From Caballeronia sordidicola (lineage in GTDB: Bacteria; Pseudomonadota; Gammaproteobacteria; Burkholderiales; Burkholderiaceae), in the NCBI RefSeq assembly GCF_001544455.2, contig NZ_FCOC02000008.1:1-64000 (forward strand): a stretch of 64,000 nucleotides of DNA, written 5' to 3'. Below the pieces are notes generated by a model that saw nothing but the letters and a program-made list of their open reading frames with translations, made no database searches and was not told the DNA's origin. Made by a program: the position numbers and the translations under genes. Of the stretch, positions 18,226-26,748 are shown in pieces; position 1 is the stretch's first letter; every line of letters starts with the position of its first letter.

Positions 18226-19554
18226 ATGATCGACCCAATTGAAAGCGCGACTATGCGCAAGGTTTACGGCCGTCTCATGCCGTTGCTCTTCGCCATGATG
18301 TTCTTCAATTACCTGGACCGGATCAACATCGGCTTCGCCGCGCTCGACATGAACAAGCAGCTCGGCTTCAGCCCCGCTGTCTTCGGCTGTGCGGGGAGCA
18401 TCTTTTTCTTCGGCTACATGCTGCTCGAAGTCCCGAGCAATCTCCTGTTGCACCGGCTCGGCGCGCGGCGCTGGATCGCGCGGATTCTCCTGACATGGGG
18501 CGCTGTGGCAGCCGCTACCGCGTTTGTCTTCAGCGAGTCGAGTTTCTACGTGCTGCGCTTCCTGCTGGGCGTGATGGAAGCGGGCTTTCTGCCCGGCGTT
18601 GCCGTGTATCTCACGAAGTGGTTTCCGTTGCGCTACCGGGCGCGCGCGGTCGGCGGCTACATCATCGCGGGATCTTTTTCGGCGGTGCTGGGCGGCCCTA
18701 TTTCAACCGCGCTGATGACCTACGCGAACGGGCCGCTCGGCCTGCAGGGATGGCAATGGATGTTCATCCTGGAAGGCGTTCCCGCCATGCTGCTCGGTCT
18801 CCTGACCTTGCGCCTGATGACCGAGCGCCCCTCGGAAGCGGCGTGGCTCTCGCCGGAACAGCAACACTGGCTCGAGTCCACGCTCGCGAAAGAGCGCGAA
18901 GCGCTCGGCGCAGATAAACATTTTCCGATGCTGCGCGTAGCCAGTGACATCCGCGTATGGAGCCTTGCCTGTCTCTTCGGCTGCGCGCTCGTGGGTATCT
19001 ATGGCCTCTTCCTGTGGCTGCCGCAGATCGTGAAGAGCCTTGGTCATTTGAGCAACCTCGAAGTCGGATTTCTTTCCGCCATGCCGCCGCTTCTTGGTGT
19101 TGTCGGCACGATGGTCATCAGCCGCAGTTCCGACCGGACCGGCGACCGGAAAAAGCATCTTGCCTTCGTCTACGGAATGAGCGCGCTCGCCATTGCAGGC
19201 AGCGCGTATGCGCCGAATCCGGTGATCGCCTACGCGCTGCTTTGCGTGACGGGTCTCTTTATCTATGCCGGAAATCCGCTGTTCTGGAGTCTCGCCTCGT
19301 CGTTCAGGACGGGCGCCGCGGGTGCTGCGACCATTGCGCTGATCAACACCATCGCGCAGTTCGGCGGCCTCGTTGGTCCCTGGAGCATCGGGCTCGTGCG
19401 CAACGCGACCGGCAGCTTCAAGTTAGCCCTGCTGACCATTGCGGCCTTCCTGATCGTGGCGACCATCATTGCGCTGGTAATGCGGGTGAAGCCATCGGAA
19501 GACGAACACGACTCGCTGCCTGCGGGCGATTCCCCTGCGGGACATCTTCATTAA
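18226..19554 (+). CDS. MFS transporter, anion:cation symporter (ACS) family
   Basis: A 442-residue, 12-helix carrier. FFNYLDRINIGFAALDMN in helix 1 and LLEVPSNLLLHRLGARRW are ACS-family signatures. ACS carriers import organic anions such as phthalate, gallate or tartrate. It starts an operon with LigJ- and LigK-like enzymes, the next start being 21 bases after its stop. The likely cargo is therefore an aromatic acid or a tricarboxylic intermediate of 4,5-cleavage. It is a paralogue of the carrier at 14566-15903. Confidence 0.87.
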   Translation: MIDPIESATMRKVYGRLMPLLFAMMFFNYLDRINIGFAALDMNKQLGFSPAVFGCAGSIFFFGYMLLEVPSNLLLHRLGARRWIARILLTWGAVAAATAFVFSESSFYVLRFLLGVMEAGFLPGVAVYLTKWFPLRYRARAVGGYIIAGSFSAVLGGPISTALMTYANGPLGLQGWQWMFILEGVPAMLLGLLTLRLMTERPSEAAWLSPEQQHWLESTLAKEREALGADKHFPMLRVASDIRVWSLACLFGCALVGIYGLFLWLPQIVKSLGHLSNLEVGFLSAMPPLLGVVGTMVISRSSDRTGDRKKHLAFVYGMSALAIAGSAYAPNPVIAYALLCVTGLFIYAGNPLFWSLASSFRTGAAGAATIALINTIAQFGGLVGPWSIGLVRNATGSFKLALLTIAAFLIVATIIALVMRVKPSEDEHDSLPAGDSPAGHLH

Positions 19555-19575
19555 GCCTCGATCTGGAAACCAGCA

Positions 19576-20598
19576 ATGATTATCGACTGTCACGGCCACT
19601 ACACGACATCCCCGCCCGAGCATGAAGCTTGGCGGGCAGCGCAGATTGCCGCGCTGAAGGACGGACTCCCACCGCCGCCGCGCCCGGTCATTTCCGACGA
19701 ACAGATACGCGAGAGCATCGAGACGGGACAGTTGCGCATTCAGCGCGAGCGCGGCACCGACCTGACGATCTTCTCGCCGCGCGCAGCCGGCATGGGCCAT
19801 CACCTGGCAGGTGCCGAGGCCAACGCGCGCTGGTCGCAAGAGAGCAACGACCTGGTTCATCGCGTCTGCTCGTTGTTCCCGCGCAACTTCGTAGGCGTTT
19901 GCCAATTGCCGCAAGCGCCTGGCGTAGCGCCTTCGAATTGCATTGCCGAGTTGCGCCGATGCGTCGAGGAACTCGGATTCGTTGGATGCAACCTGAATCC
20001 CGATCCTTCCGGTGGCCATTGGAGCGGCTTGCCGCTGACCGACCGCTCCTGGTATCCGCTATACGAAGCGATGGTCGAACTCGACGTGCCCGCGATGATC
20101 CACGTGTCGTCGTCATGCAATCCGAATTTCCATGCGACCGGCGCGCACTACATCAATGGCGATACGTCCGCATTCATGCAGTTGCTGACAGCCGATCTGT
20201 TCGCTGACTTTCCTGCGTTGCGTTTCATCATCCCGCATGGCGGTGGCGCAGTGCCGTATCACTGGGGCCGGTATCGCGGGCTCGCCCAGGACATGAATAG
20301 GCCTTTGCTGAAGGACTATCTGCTCAAGAACGTGTTCTTCGATACCTGCGTGTATCACCAGGCCGGCACCGACCTGCTGGCGAAGGTCATACCTGTCGAG
20401 AACATCCTGTTCGCATCGGAGACGATTGGCGCGGTTCAGGGCATCGATCCCGAGACAGGCCATTACTACGACGATACGCGCCGTTATATCGACGCCATTG
20501 AATGGCTGACCGACGACGACCGCCAGCGCATTTACGAAGGCAATGCGCGCACCGTATATGCGCGTCTTTCGAACCAGCTTACCCGCCAGTTTTCCTGA
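19576..20598 (+). CDS. ligJ: 4-oxalomesaconate hydratase (amidohydrolase family, LigJ-like)
   Basis: A 340-residue amidohydrolase-superfamily protein. The metal-binding HGH lies at residues 6-8 (MIIDCHGHY), an IHVSSS strand lies in the middle, IPHGGGAVPYHWGR near residue 220 and FASETIG near 277. Length and motif order match LigJ, which hydrates 4-oxalomesaconate to 4-carboxy-4-hydroxy-2-oxoadipate (CHA). The next gene is a CHA aldolase, which makes this call firm. LigJ is not homologous to the Pseudomonas hydratase GalB. The tautomerase and ring-cleavage dioxygenase are not in the window. Confidence 0.82.
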   Translation: MIIDCHGHYTTSPPEHEAWRAAQIAALKDGLPPPPRPVISDEQIRESIETGQLRIQRERGTDLTIFSPRAAGMGHHLAGAEANARWSQESNDLVHRVCSLFPRNFVGVCQLPQAPGVAPSNCIAELRRCVEELGFVGCNLNPDPSGGHWSGLPLTDRSWYPLYEAMVELDVPAMIHVSSSCNPNFHATGAHYINGDTSAFMQLLTADLFADFPALRFIIPHGGGAVPYHWGRYRGLAQDMNRPLLKDYLLKNVFFDTCVYHQAGTDLLAKVIPVENILFASETIGAVQGIDPETGHYYDDTRRYIDAIEWLTDDDRQRIYEGNARTVYARLSNQLTRQFS

Positions 20599-20612
20599 AG
20601 GAGATGACAGTC

Positions 20613-21281
20613 ATGAACCAACCTGGATGGCGTCGCAATGCATCCGCTAGCCAAGCGAGTCCTGAAATACTCGAAGTCCTGCGCGGCCTTGCCGTATCGC
20701 TATTGAGCGACAACATGGCGCGCGTGAGCGGCACGACAGGACTCATGCCTTATCACAAAGCCAGGCCGATGGCCGGGACGGCAGTGACCGTGCGCACGCG
20801 TCCGGGCGACAATCTCGCGATTCATCGGGGCTTCGATTTTTGCCGCCCCGGAGACGTGCTCGTGATCGACGGCGGCGGCGACGTAACACAAGCGCTCATG
20901 GGCGAAATCATGGCAACCTACGCCGAAAGCCTCGGGGTGCAGGGGCTGGTGATCGATGGCGCAATCCGTGACGTCGGCGCATTAAGCGCGCATGACTTTC
21001 CCGTTTACGCACGCGGCGCCACGCATCGCGGGCCGTATAAGAACGGGCCCGGAGAAGTCAACGTGCCGGTGAGTGTGGGCGGCATGGTCGTGCATCCGGG
21101 AGACATCGTGGTCGGCGACGAAGACGGCGTCCTCGCGATTGCTCCCGGAGACGTGAGCGCGGTGATCGAAGGCGCGAAGCGACAGGCGGGCAAGGAAGCC
21201 GCCGCGCTTCGATCCATCGCCGAGGGACGTTTCGACCGCGCGTGGATTGAAGCGCAAGAGAAAAAGATGATGGGCGCTTAA
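20613..21281 (+). CDS. ligK: 4-carboxy-4-hydroxy-2-oxoadipate aldolase (LigK/RraA family)
   Basis: 222 residues, the length of class II HMG/CHA aldolases of the RraA fold. The phosphate/oxalate-binding PGDVLVIDGGGD and the catalytic region GLVIDGAIRDVGAL (arginine and aspartate within DGAIRDV) are present. The enzyme splits CHA into pyruvate and oxaloacetate, and family members also decarboxylate oxaloacetate. The ATG at 20613 is chosen because AAGGAG at 20598-20603 is correctly spaced; the ATG at 20604 abuts that site. It lies 14 bases after ligJ. Its stop overlaps the convergent aminotransferase stop. Confidence 0.82.
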   Translation: MNQPGWRRNASASQASPEILEVLRGLAVSLLSDNMARVSGTTGLMPYHKARPMAGTAVTVRTRPGDNLAIHRGFDFCRPGDVLVIDGGGDVTQALMGEIMATYAESLGVQGLVIDGAIRDVGALSAHDFPVYARGATHRGPYKNGPGEVNVPVSVGGMVVHPGDIVVGDEDGVLAIAPGDVSAVIEGAKRQAGKEAAALRSIAEGRFDRAWIEAQEKKMMGA

Positions 21282-22405
21282 CCCGCTGTGCGGCGCCGCT
21301 TGAACGAGTCGATAAACAACGCGTTGTCGACGGCGCTTCCTACCGATACCCGCATGCACGTCTCATAGCCCGCTTCACGCCACGGCTTCACGATCACGCC
21401 ATCGGCGAGCATGCGCGCGGCGAGCGCCGCAGCGTCCTCGCCGCAATCGAAGAAGAGGAAATTGGCGAGTGAAGGCGCGGGATCGATGCCGAGCGCTTCG
21501 AGCGCAGCTCGCATCTGCGCTCGCCCAGCGCGCGCATCTTCCACGCTCGCCGCAACATGTCCCTCATCTTGAAACGCGATCGCAGCCGCTTCCTGCGCGA
21601 TCTGGTTGATGTTGAACGGCGTGCGCACGCGGTCCATCAGGCCCGCCAGTTCCGGCGCCGACGCGATCCCGTACCCCACGCGCAGCCCGGCAAGCCCATA
21701 GGCCTTCGAAAAAGTACGCAGCAGCAGCCATGGCAGTCGTGTTTCACGCAGTATCGCGAGGCTGTCGGGATAATCTTCTTCGTTCTCAGCGTACTCGAAA
21801 TAGGCCTCGTCCCATAGCACGAGTGTATTCGGCGATACCGCGTCCAGCAGCCGTCGCATCTCCTTCGCGTTCATTGCACAACCAACGGGATTGCTCGGAT
21901 TACTAACGATCAACATTCGCGTTTGCGGCGAGAGTGCGGCAATCAACGCGTCGACATCGAATTCAAAATCGAAGCGCATGGGCACAGTGATGACATTCGC
22001 GCCGACGCTTTGCGGATAAATGATGTGCAGGCCGAACGATGGCACCACGGTGACCACGTCTTCGCCCGCGGCTATAAACGTATGCGCCGCAATGGCAAGC
22101 AAATCTTCCGAGCCGTTGCCAAACAAGATCTGTTCAGGTTCGACGCCCAGCTTGTCCGCAATCATTGCGCGCAACACGCTGCATGAAGGATCCGGATACA
22201 GCGCGAGCGAAGCAGCGGTCGTCCACTGGGTGAGATGTGCCAAAACCGCCGTACTTGCCCCGCGCGGGTTTTCATTGCTGCCGAGTTTCGCGACGTGCGG
22301 CACGTCATAACGCGTCCGCACGGCGTCGCTTGAAAGACCCGCGTTGTAAGCAGGCAAGCCACGCACTTCAGCACGCAGTCCGTCCATAAAACCTTTCACG
22401 CTCAT
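21278..22405 (-). CDS. HisC-like aminotransferase (class I/II, PLP)
   Basis: A 375-residue fold-type I aminotransferase of the histidinol-phosphate aminotransferase group. It shows LGSNENPRG near residue 41, GNGSEDLL, NPSNPVG, LWDEAYFEY and the PLP-lysine segment RTFSKAYGLAGLRVG. It is the last gene of a leftward operon. Its ATG overlaps the FAD dehydrogenase stop as TAATG. Because the operon lies in a HutC-type regulated locus, transamination of histidine or an imidazole amino acid is more plausible than a biosynthetic hisC role. This is inference; aromatic amino acids are the main alternative. Confidence 0.8.
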   Translation of the reverse strand: MSVKGFMDGLRAEVRGLPAYNAGLSSDAVRTRYDVPHVAKLGSNENPRGASTAVLAHLTQWTTAASLALYPDPSCSVLRAMIADKLGVEPEQILFGNGSEDLLAIAAHTFIAAGEDVVTVVPSFGLHIIYPQSVGANVITVPMRFDFEFDVDALIAALSPQTRMLIVSNPSNPVGCAMNAKEMRRLLDAVSPNTLVLWDEAYFEYAENEEDYPDSLAILRETRLPWLLLRTFSKAYGLAGLRVGYGIASAPELAGLMDRVRTPFNINQIAQEAAAIAFQDEGHVAASVEDARAGRAQMRAALEALGIDPAPSLANFLFFDCGEDAAALAARMLADGVIVKPWREAGYETCMRVSVGSAVDNALFIDSFKRRRTAG

Positions 22406-23823
22406 TAGATTCCTTCCTGATTATCCGCCGCGGGCAGCACCTTGCCTGGATTGAGAATGCCGCGCGGGTCGAGCGCGTGCTTGATCGCACGCATGCACGC
22501 GAGTTCCGCGGGACTGCGCGAGTAGCCGAGAAATGACCGCTTGAGCAAGCCAATCCCGTGTTCCGCGGATATGGAACCCTTGTAGTCGCGCACCATGCCA
22601 TATAGTGCACGATCGACCTCCTCCACGGTGACACCGGGAATCGATCGGGCGTCGAGCGTGACGTGCAGATTCGAGTCGCCGATATGCCCGAAGTACACGC
22701 CATGATGCGTGGGCCAGCGCGCCCTAAAATCCCTGCGACAGGCATCGACGAAATGCCCGATCTCGCCTATGGGCAAACTCACGTCGAAGTTGATCGGTTC
22801 CAGTTTCACCGGCAACTCCGCCGTTGCTTCACGGATCGCCCAAAGCGCTTGCGTCTCGGCTTGCGACTGCGCGACCACCGCATTGAGCACCACTCCGGCT
22901 TCAAGCTGCGCGTTGAGCGCCGCAGCAAAGCGCTCGCCGTGGTCATCGGAAAAACCCGCCTGCTCAATAAGCGCGTACAACGGATACGCATTGCCCAGCG
23001 GCGATTGTCCCGAACGCGTCAGCGATACACCGAAGTCGTAAAACTCCGGCCACATGATTTCGAATGCGCCTATTTCATCGCCGAACGTGGATTGCAGCGC
23101 GCGCAACAGCGCAACCGCGCCGTCGTAGTCATTCAATGCGCATAGCGCCGTGCTTCGAGCCGCCCGACGCGGTTTCAGGCGCAACACCGCGCGCGTGATG
23201 ATGCCGAGCGTCCCCTCTGATCCAATGAACAGATTGCGCAGGTCGTAGCCCGTATTGTTCTTGACCATCTTGTTCATGGAACTGAGCACGCTGCCATCGG
23301 CGAGCACGGCTTCAAGACCCAGCACCTGCTCGCGTGCCGTGCCCGACTGCAGCACACGAATGCCGCCCGCGTTCGTGGCGAGATTGCCGCCGATCTGGCA
23401 GGAACCTCGCGCGCCGAGATCCAGTGCGAATTCGAAACCTGCGGCTTGCGCGGCGTCCTGGACAGTCTGCAACGTGGTGCCGGCAAGCACCGTCATGGTC
23501 GCGGCTGCCCGGTCGAGTTCTTCGATACCTACGAGCCGTTCCATCGAAATGCAGACGTCTTTGCCCGAGGGAATGGAGCCGCCGGCCAGGCCCGTCATGC
23601 CGCCTTGCGGCACGACACTTTGATGCGCCTCATTGCAAAGCCGCAAGACGTCCGAGACCTCGCTTACGGTTCGCGGCAACACAACCGCCAGCGGTGCAAC
23701 TGCCGAACGCCCGCTCCAGTCGCCAAGATAGCGCGGCTCGATTGCATCGCCGGAACGCACCGACTCCGGACCGAGTACATCAATCAGCTTTTGTACGATC
23801 GGCTTCATTGCATGCTCAGCCAT
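22405..23823 (-). CDS. FAD-linked D-2-hydroxyacid dehydrogenase (GlcD/D2HGDH-like)
   Basis: A 472-residue protein with an N-terminal FAD-binding type 4 domain (about residues 35-215) and a C-terminal FAD-oxidase domain. Seen are GGMTGLAGG, LGARGSCQIGGNLATNAGG, NNTGYDLRNLFIGSEG and the C-terminal SAEHGIG. The family oxidises D-2-hydroxyacids (D-lactate, D-2-hydroxyglutarate, glycolate) to 2-oxoacids. The start at 23823 (MAEHAMKP) overlaps the oxygenase gene by eight bases; a longer frame upstream has no family similarity. Between an oxygenase and an aminotransferase it could interconvert a 2-hydroxyacid such as imidazolelactate and a 2-oxoacid. A paralogue is at 48041-49468. Confidence 0.8.
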   Translation of the reverse strand: MAEHAMKPIVQKLIDVLGPESVRSGDAIEPRYLGDWSGRSAVAPLAVVLPRTVSEVSDVLRLCNEAHQSVVPQGGMTGLAGGSIPSGKDVCISMERLVGIEELDRAAATMTVLAGTTLQTVQDAAQAAGFEFALDLGARGSCQIGGNLATNAGGIRVLQSGTAREQVLGLEAVLADGSVLSSMNKMVKNNTGYDLRNLFIGSEGTLGIITRAVLRLKPRRAARSTALCALNDYDGAVALLRALQSTFGDEIGAFEIMWPEFYDFGVSLTRSGQSPLGNAYPLYALIEQAGFSDDHGERFAAALNAQLEAGVVLNAVVAQSQAETQALWAIREATAELPVKLEPINFDVSLPIGEIGHFVDACRRDFRARWPTHHGVYFGHIGDSNLHVTLDARSIPGVTVEEVDRALYGMVRDYKGSISAEHGIGLLKRSFLGYSRSPAELACMRAIKHALDPRGILNPGKVLPAADNQEGI

Positions 23824-24787
23824 TAGCGCGCTTCTTTCTATAACCCATTGAGTCGTTGATGCGCCCGAGTATGTAGTCGCCTGCCGCGACCGGAACATAA
23901 AGCGGCGGTGCGCCATCAAGACCAAGGTCTCGAGGATCGACGCGTGCGCCGTAGGTTGGATCGTAAAACGTGGCGATCGAATAACGCTCCTTGCCCGAAC
24001 GATTGATCACCCGATGCAGCGTGGAACGAAAGCGGTCGTTGGACCATCGCGCAAGCAGATCGCCGACGTTCACCACCAGCGTGCCAGGAATCGGCGGCGC
24101 GTCGATCCAGCTACCGGTGGCAAGCTCCTTCACCTGCAAGCCGCCTATGTTGTCCTGCCACAGAAGCGTAATGCAACCGTAGTCCGTATGCGGCGCCACA
24201 CCGAACTGGTCGGCGTCGGACTTGGGCGCTTGCGGCGGGTAATAGACCATCTGCGTGCGCTGCATGCGCTTCGTGTACTTGTCGGCAAAAAACGCTTCAT
24301 CGATATCCAGGCTCACCGCCACTGCCCGCAATAAATCCGCGCCACAGGCGCCGACGGCTTCGTAGTAGCCGTACAGCGCGGGACGCAACGACGGCATAAA
24401 ATCCGGCCAGTTGTTAGGACCCCGCAAGGCTTCGCCCGCGAGCACGCTGGGATCGTCCTCGGGCAACTCCAGGCCGATGCTGAAAAATTCCTTGTAGTCG
24501 GGCTTGGTCGCCTGATACATGACGGCGTCGCCAAGCGCATTGAAGCCACGGTGCCGATGATTCACCGCCACGCGACGCTTCACTTCCGGCGGATGCGCAA
24601 AGAATTCGCTTGCGCCCTTAACTGCGCTATCTAGCACGTCCGAAGGCACGCCATGATTGCTCACATAGAAAAAACCGATGCTTGTGCACGCATCACGGAT
24701 AGCAGCAGCGGCTTCTCGCAAGCCGACGGTATCGTGCGCGCGAACAGCCGCCATATCGACAACAGGAATATGGGAAGCCAGACTCAT
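23816..24787 (-). CDS. 2-oxoglutarate/Fe(II)-dependent oxygenase (isopenicillin N synthase-like)
   Basis: A 323-residue non-haem iron oxygenase. The iron ligands are H200, D202 (PHTDYG) and H258 (TLHRV), and the 2-oxoglutarate clamp R268-x-S270 is visible in KERYSIATF. The N-terminal DIOX_N domain has GFFYVSNHGVP at about residues 38-48. The start at 24787 has GGAG six bases upstream. It is the first gene of the leftward operon whose control region contains three GTATATAC sites. Possible roles are hydroxylation or demethylation of an imidazole compound; the substrate cannot be read. Confidence 0.82.
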   Translation of the reverse strand: MSLASHIPVVDMAAVRAHDTVGLREAAAAIRDACTSIGFFYVSNHGVPSDVLDSAVKGASEFFAHPPEVKRRVAVNHRHRGFNALGDAVMYQATKPDYKEFFSIGLELPEDDPSVLAGEALRGPNNWPDFMPSLRPALYGYYEAVGACGADLLRAVAVSLDIDEAFFADKYTKRMQRTQMVYYPPQAPKSDADQFGVAPHTDYGCITLLWQDNIGGLQVKELATGSWIDAPPIPGTLVVNVGDLLARWSNDRFRSTLHRVINRSGKERYSIATFYDPTYGARVDPRDLGLDGAPPLYVPVAAGDYILGRINDSMGYRKKRANG

Positions 24788-24867
24788 CCGTAACTCCAGG
24801 GTTGATGTCAGGTTTGCAAACCGTCGATACCGCACGCTCGAAACTCAGGGACGTACGGTGGCGGGCG

Positions 24868-24875
24868 GTATATAC
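24868..24875. promoter_or_regulatory. HutC-like operator 1 (GGTATATACACC context)
   Basis: The GTATATAC palindrome in the context GCGGTATATACACC lies 81 bases upstream of the oxygenase start at 24787. Similar sites precede hutH, and HutC regulators recognise TATATAC-like palindromes. Its assignment to the HutC protein encoded at 28333 is inferred. Confidence 0.6.
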
Positions 24876-24973
24876 ACCACGTACTTACTACGTCAGATCC
24901 GTCGTGACGCGCGTTGGTAGCAACGACCTGCGTATAAGTCAGGACCACGCGCAAGACCGCGTCAACATTGTCT

Positions 24974-24981
24974 GTATATAC
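24974..24981. promoter_or_regulatory. HutC-like operator 2 (CTGTATATACCG context)
   Basis: The second GTATATAC copy lies 106 bases from the first, roughly midway between the divergent operons. Its flanks CTG...CCG match the third site of the hutH region (CTGTCTATACCG). Confidence 0.6.
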
Positions 24982-25095
24982 CGCCAATTACGCGAACGCA
25001 ACCCGGCGTTTGTTCGAACTTGAACATGCCTCCATGCAAGCCCGATACTGCCTTTCACGAAGTATTTTTGACACGCTTGGCAATGCAAATTGACG

Positions 25096-25103
25096 GTATA
25101 TAC
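25096..25103. promoter_or_regulatory. HutC-like operator 3 (CGGTATATACTG context)
   Basis: The third GTATATAC copy lies about 100 bases upstream of the binding-protein start at 25205, placed to control the ABC transporter-hutC operon and therefore autoregulation. Confidence 0.6.
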
Positions 25104-25204
25104 TGAATCGCGTCATCTGGAATTCAGCATGCTTGCTCACCATCCGCCCATCAAAACCGCTCGCTAAACAAAGCCGGGTTCTCTTATATCAGGGGAGTTC
25201 AACA

Positions 25205-26038
25205 ATGAATGTGTTCTCGAAGTTGAAGGGTCGCCTGCTCGTGACCGCATGGGTCATGGCGGCGATTTCGGTTTCAGCGCATGCGGACGACCAGTTGGCG
25301 AAGGTCAAGAAGGCGGGAGAACTGGTCGTTGGAACCGAGATGCAATTCGCTCCGTTCGACTTCCTGGAAAACGGTCAGCAACAAGGCTTCAACAAGGACT
25401 TCTTTGCTGAACTCTCGAAGGAAATGGGCGTGAAGGTACGCTCCATAGACTTACCCTGGCCGAGCGTGCTGCCGGGCCTGGAAGCCGGCAAGTTCGACAT
25501 TGTCAGCGGTCCCGTGACCATCACCAAGGCGCGCATGGAGCGCTACGAATTCATGCTGCCGATTGCGGACGGCACGGTCGCCCTTCTCAAGCGCGCAAAC
25601 GACGCAAGCATCAAGACGAACGCCGACGTCGCCGGCAAGGCGGTCGGCGGCGGCAAGGCAACCGCCCAGCTCGACCAGTTGAAGCAATATGTCGCCACAC
25701 TCCCGGGCAAGACCAGCGTGCGTGAATACATCGATAACAACCAGGCTTATGCCGACCTTGCGGCAGGCCGGATCGTCGCCGTGGGCAACTCGCTGCCGAA
25801 CATTGCCTATGTGGCGCGCCAGCGTCCCGACACCTTCGCCGTGGTGCAACCGCCGTTCGGCACGAAAGTGTATTTCGGTTATCTCGGGCGCAAGGACGCA
25901 GACAGCAAGCCGCTGCTCAATGCGATCAACCAGGCGATCATCAAGATGCATGGCGACGGGCGCCTTGCCGCCCTGCAAAAGAAGTGGTTCGGCGTGACCA
26001 TGGATACGCCGACAACCATGCCAACGCCTAACTATTGA
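25205..26038 (+). CDS. Amino-acid ABC transporter, periplasmic binding protein
   Basis: 277 residues. The N-terminal signal peptide has a hydrophobic core LLVTAWVMAAISVSAHA and a likely cleavage near residue 29, before DDQLAKVKKAG. The mature part is a class 3 (HisJ/ArtJ/GlnH-type) solute-binding protein with GELVVGTEMQFAPFDF and later DIVSGPVTITKARMERYEF. It captures a polar amino acid in the periplasm for the permease pair that follows. The ATG at 25205 follows AGGGGAG. Because hutC is the last gene of the operon, histidine or a related imidazole amino acid is the likely cargo. Confidence 0.85.
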   Translation: MNVFSKLKGRLLVTAWVMAAISVSAHADDQLAKVKKAGELVVGTEMQFAPFDFLENGQQQGFNKDFFAELSKEMGVKVRSIDLPWPSVLPGLEAGKFDIVSGPVTITKARMERYEFMLPIADGTVALLKRANDASIKTNADVAGKAVGGGKATAQLDQLKQYVATLPGKTSVREYIDNNQAYADLAAGRIVAVGNSLPNIAYVARQRPDTFAVVQPPFGTKVYFGYLGRKDADSKPLLNAINQAIIKMHGDGRLAALQKKWFGVTMDTPTTMPTPNY

Positions 26039-26090
26039 TCCGGGAACCGATAGTGGTTCGCCGCGCCTTCGAATTCCCGCCGGACAGCCC

Positions 26091-26747
26091 ATGTTCAGCC
26101 TTCATGCATTGTTGGACGCCCTGCCGCTTCTCATCAAGGCCGCGCAAGCCACGGTCCTGATTTCACTCGTCGGGCTCGTGGTGGGATTTGTCGTTGCGAT
26201 CGGCGTGTGCAGCGCGCGGCTTTCCAGGAACCGCGTTGTGTCGAAGCTCGGTGGCGCGTATGTCGGTTTCTTTCGCGGCGTGCCGCTGCTCGTGCAGCTT
26301 CTGCTGACCTATTATTTCCTGCCCTTCATAGGCATCAACGTGCCGCCGCTGGTCGCCGCGGCCGCGGCGGTTTCCCTGTGCGAGGCCGCTTATCTCGCGG
26401 AGATCCTGCGTGGCGGTTTTATCGGCATTGCGCATGGGCAACTGGAAGCCGCGCAATTGCTCGGCTTGTCGCGCATGCAGGCCGTGCTGCGAATTCAGGT
26501 GCCGCAGGCGCTGCGCACGACACTGCCCTCGCTCGTCAATGAAATGGTGATGCTCGTGAAAGCGTCTTCGCTGATCTCGGTCGTGGGTGTCGCCGACGTC
26601 ACGCGCACCGCGCAGAATATTGCGGCGAGCACGTACCGGCCGCTCGAAGCGTATGTGGCGGCCGGGCTGGTGTATCTCGTCATCAACGGTGCGCTCTCGC
26701 TCGCGGGTCATCGCGCCGAGCGCCGCCAGGCTCAAGCTGCGGCGTAG
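26091..26747 (+). CDS. Amino-acid ABC transporter permease 1
   Basis: A 218-residue HisM/HisQ-type permease with about five transmembrane helices. The cytoplasmic EAA loop LEAAQLLGLSRMQAVLRIQV contacts the ATPase. FFRGVPLLVQLLLTYYFLP is a typical family segment. Together with the adjacent permease it forms a heterodimeric channel. It lies 52 bases after the binding-protein gene and one base before the second permease start. Confidence 0.88.
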   Translation: MFSLHALLDALPLLIKAAQATVLISLVGLVVGFVVAIGVCSARLSRNRVVSKLGGAYVGFFRGVPLLVQLLLTYYFLPFIGINVPPLVAAAAAVSLCEAAYLAEILRGGFIGIAHGQLEAAQLLGLSRMQAVLRIQVPQALRTTLPSLVNEMVMLVKASSLISVVGVADVTRTAQNIAASTYRPLEAYVAAGLVYLVINGALSLAGHRAERRQAQAAA

Positions 26748-26748
26748 C

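Larger units (their letters stand above)
24788..25204. promoter_or_regulatory. Divergent control region with three HutC-like sites
   Basis: This 417-base stretch has no gene. It separates the leftward oxygenase operon from the rightward amino-acid ABC operon and contains three perfect GTATATAC palindromes, annotated separately. An AGGGGAG ribosome-binding site precedes the ATG at 25205. Confidence 0.7.
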
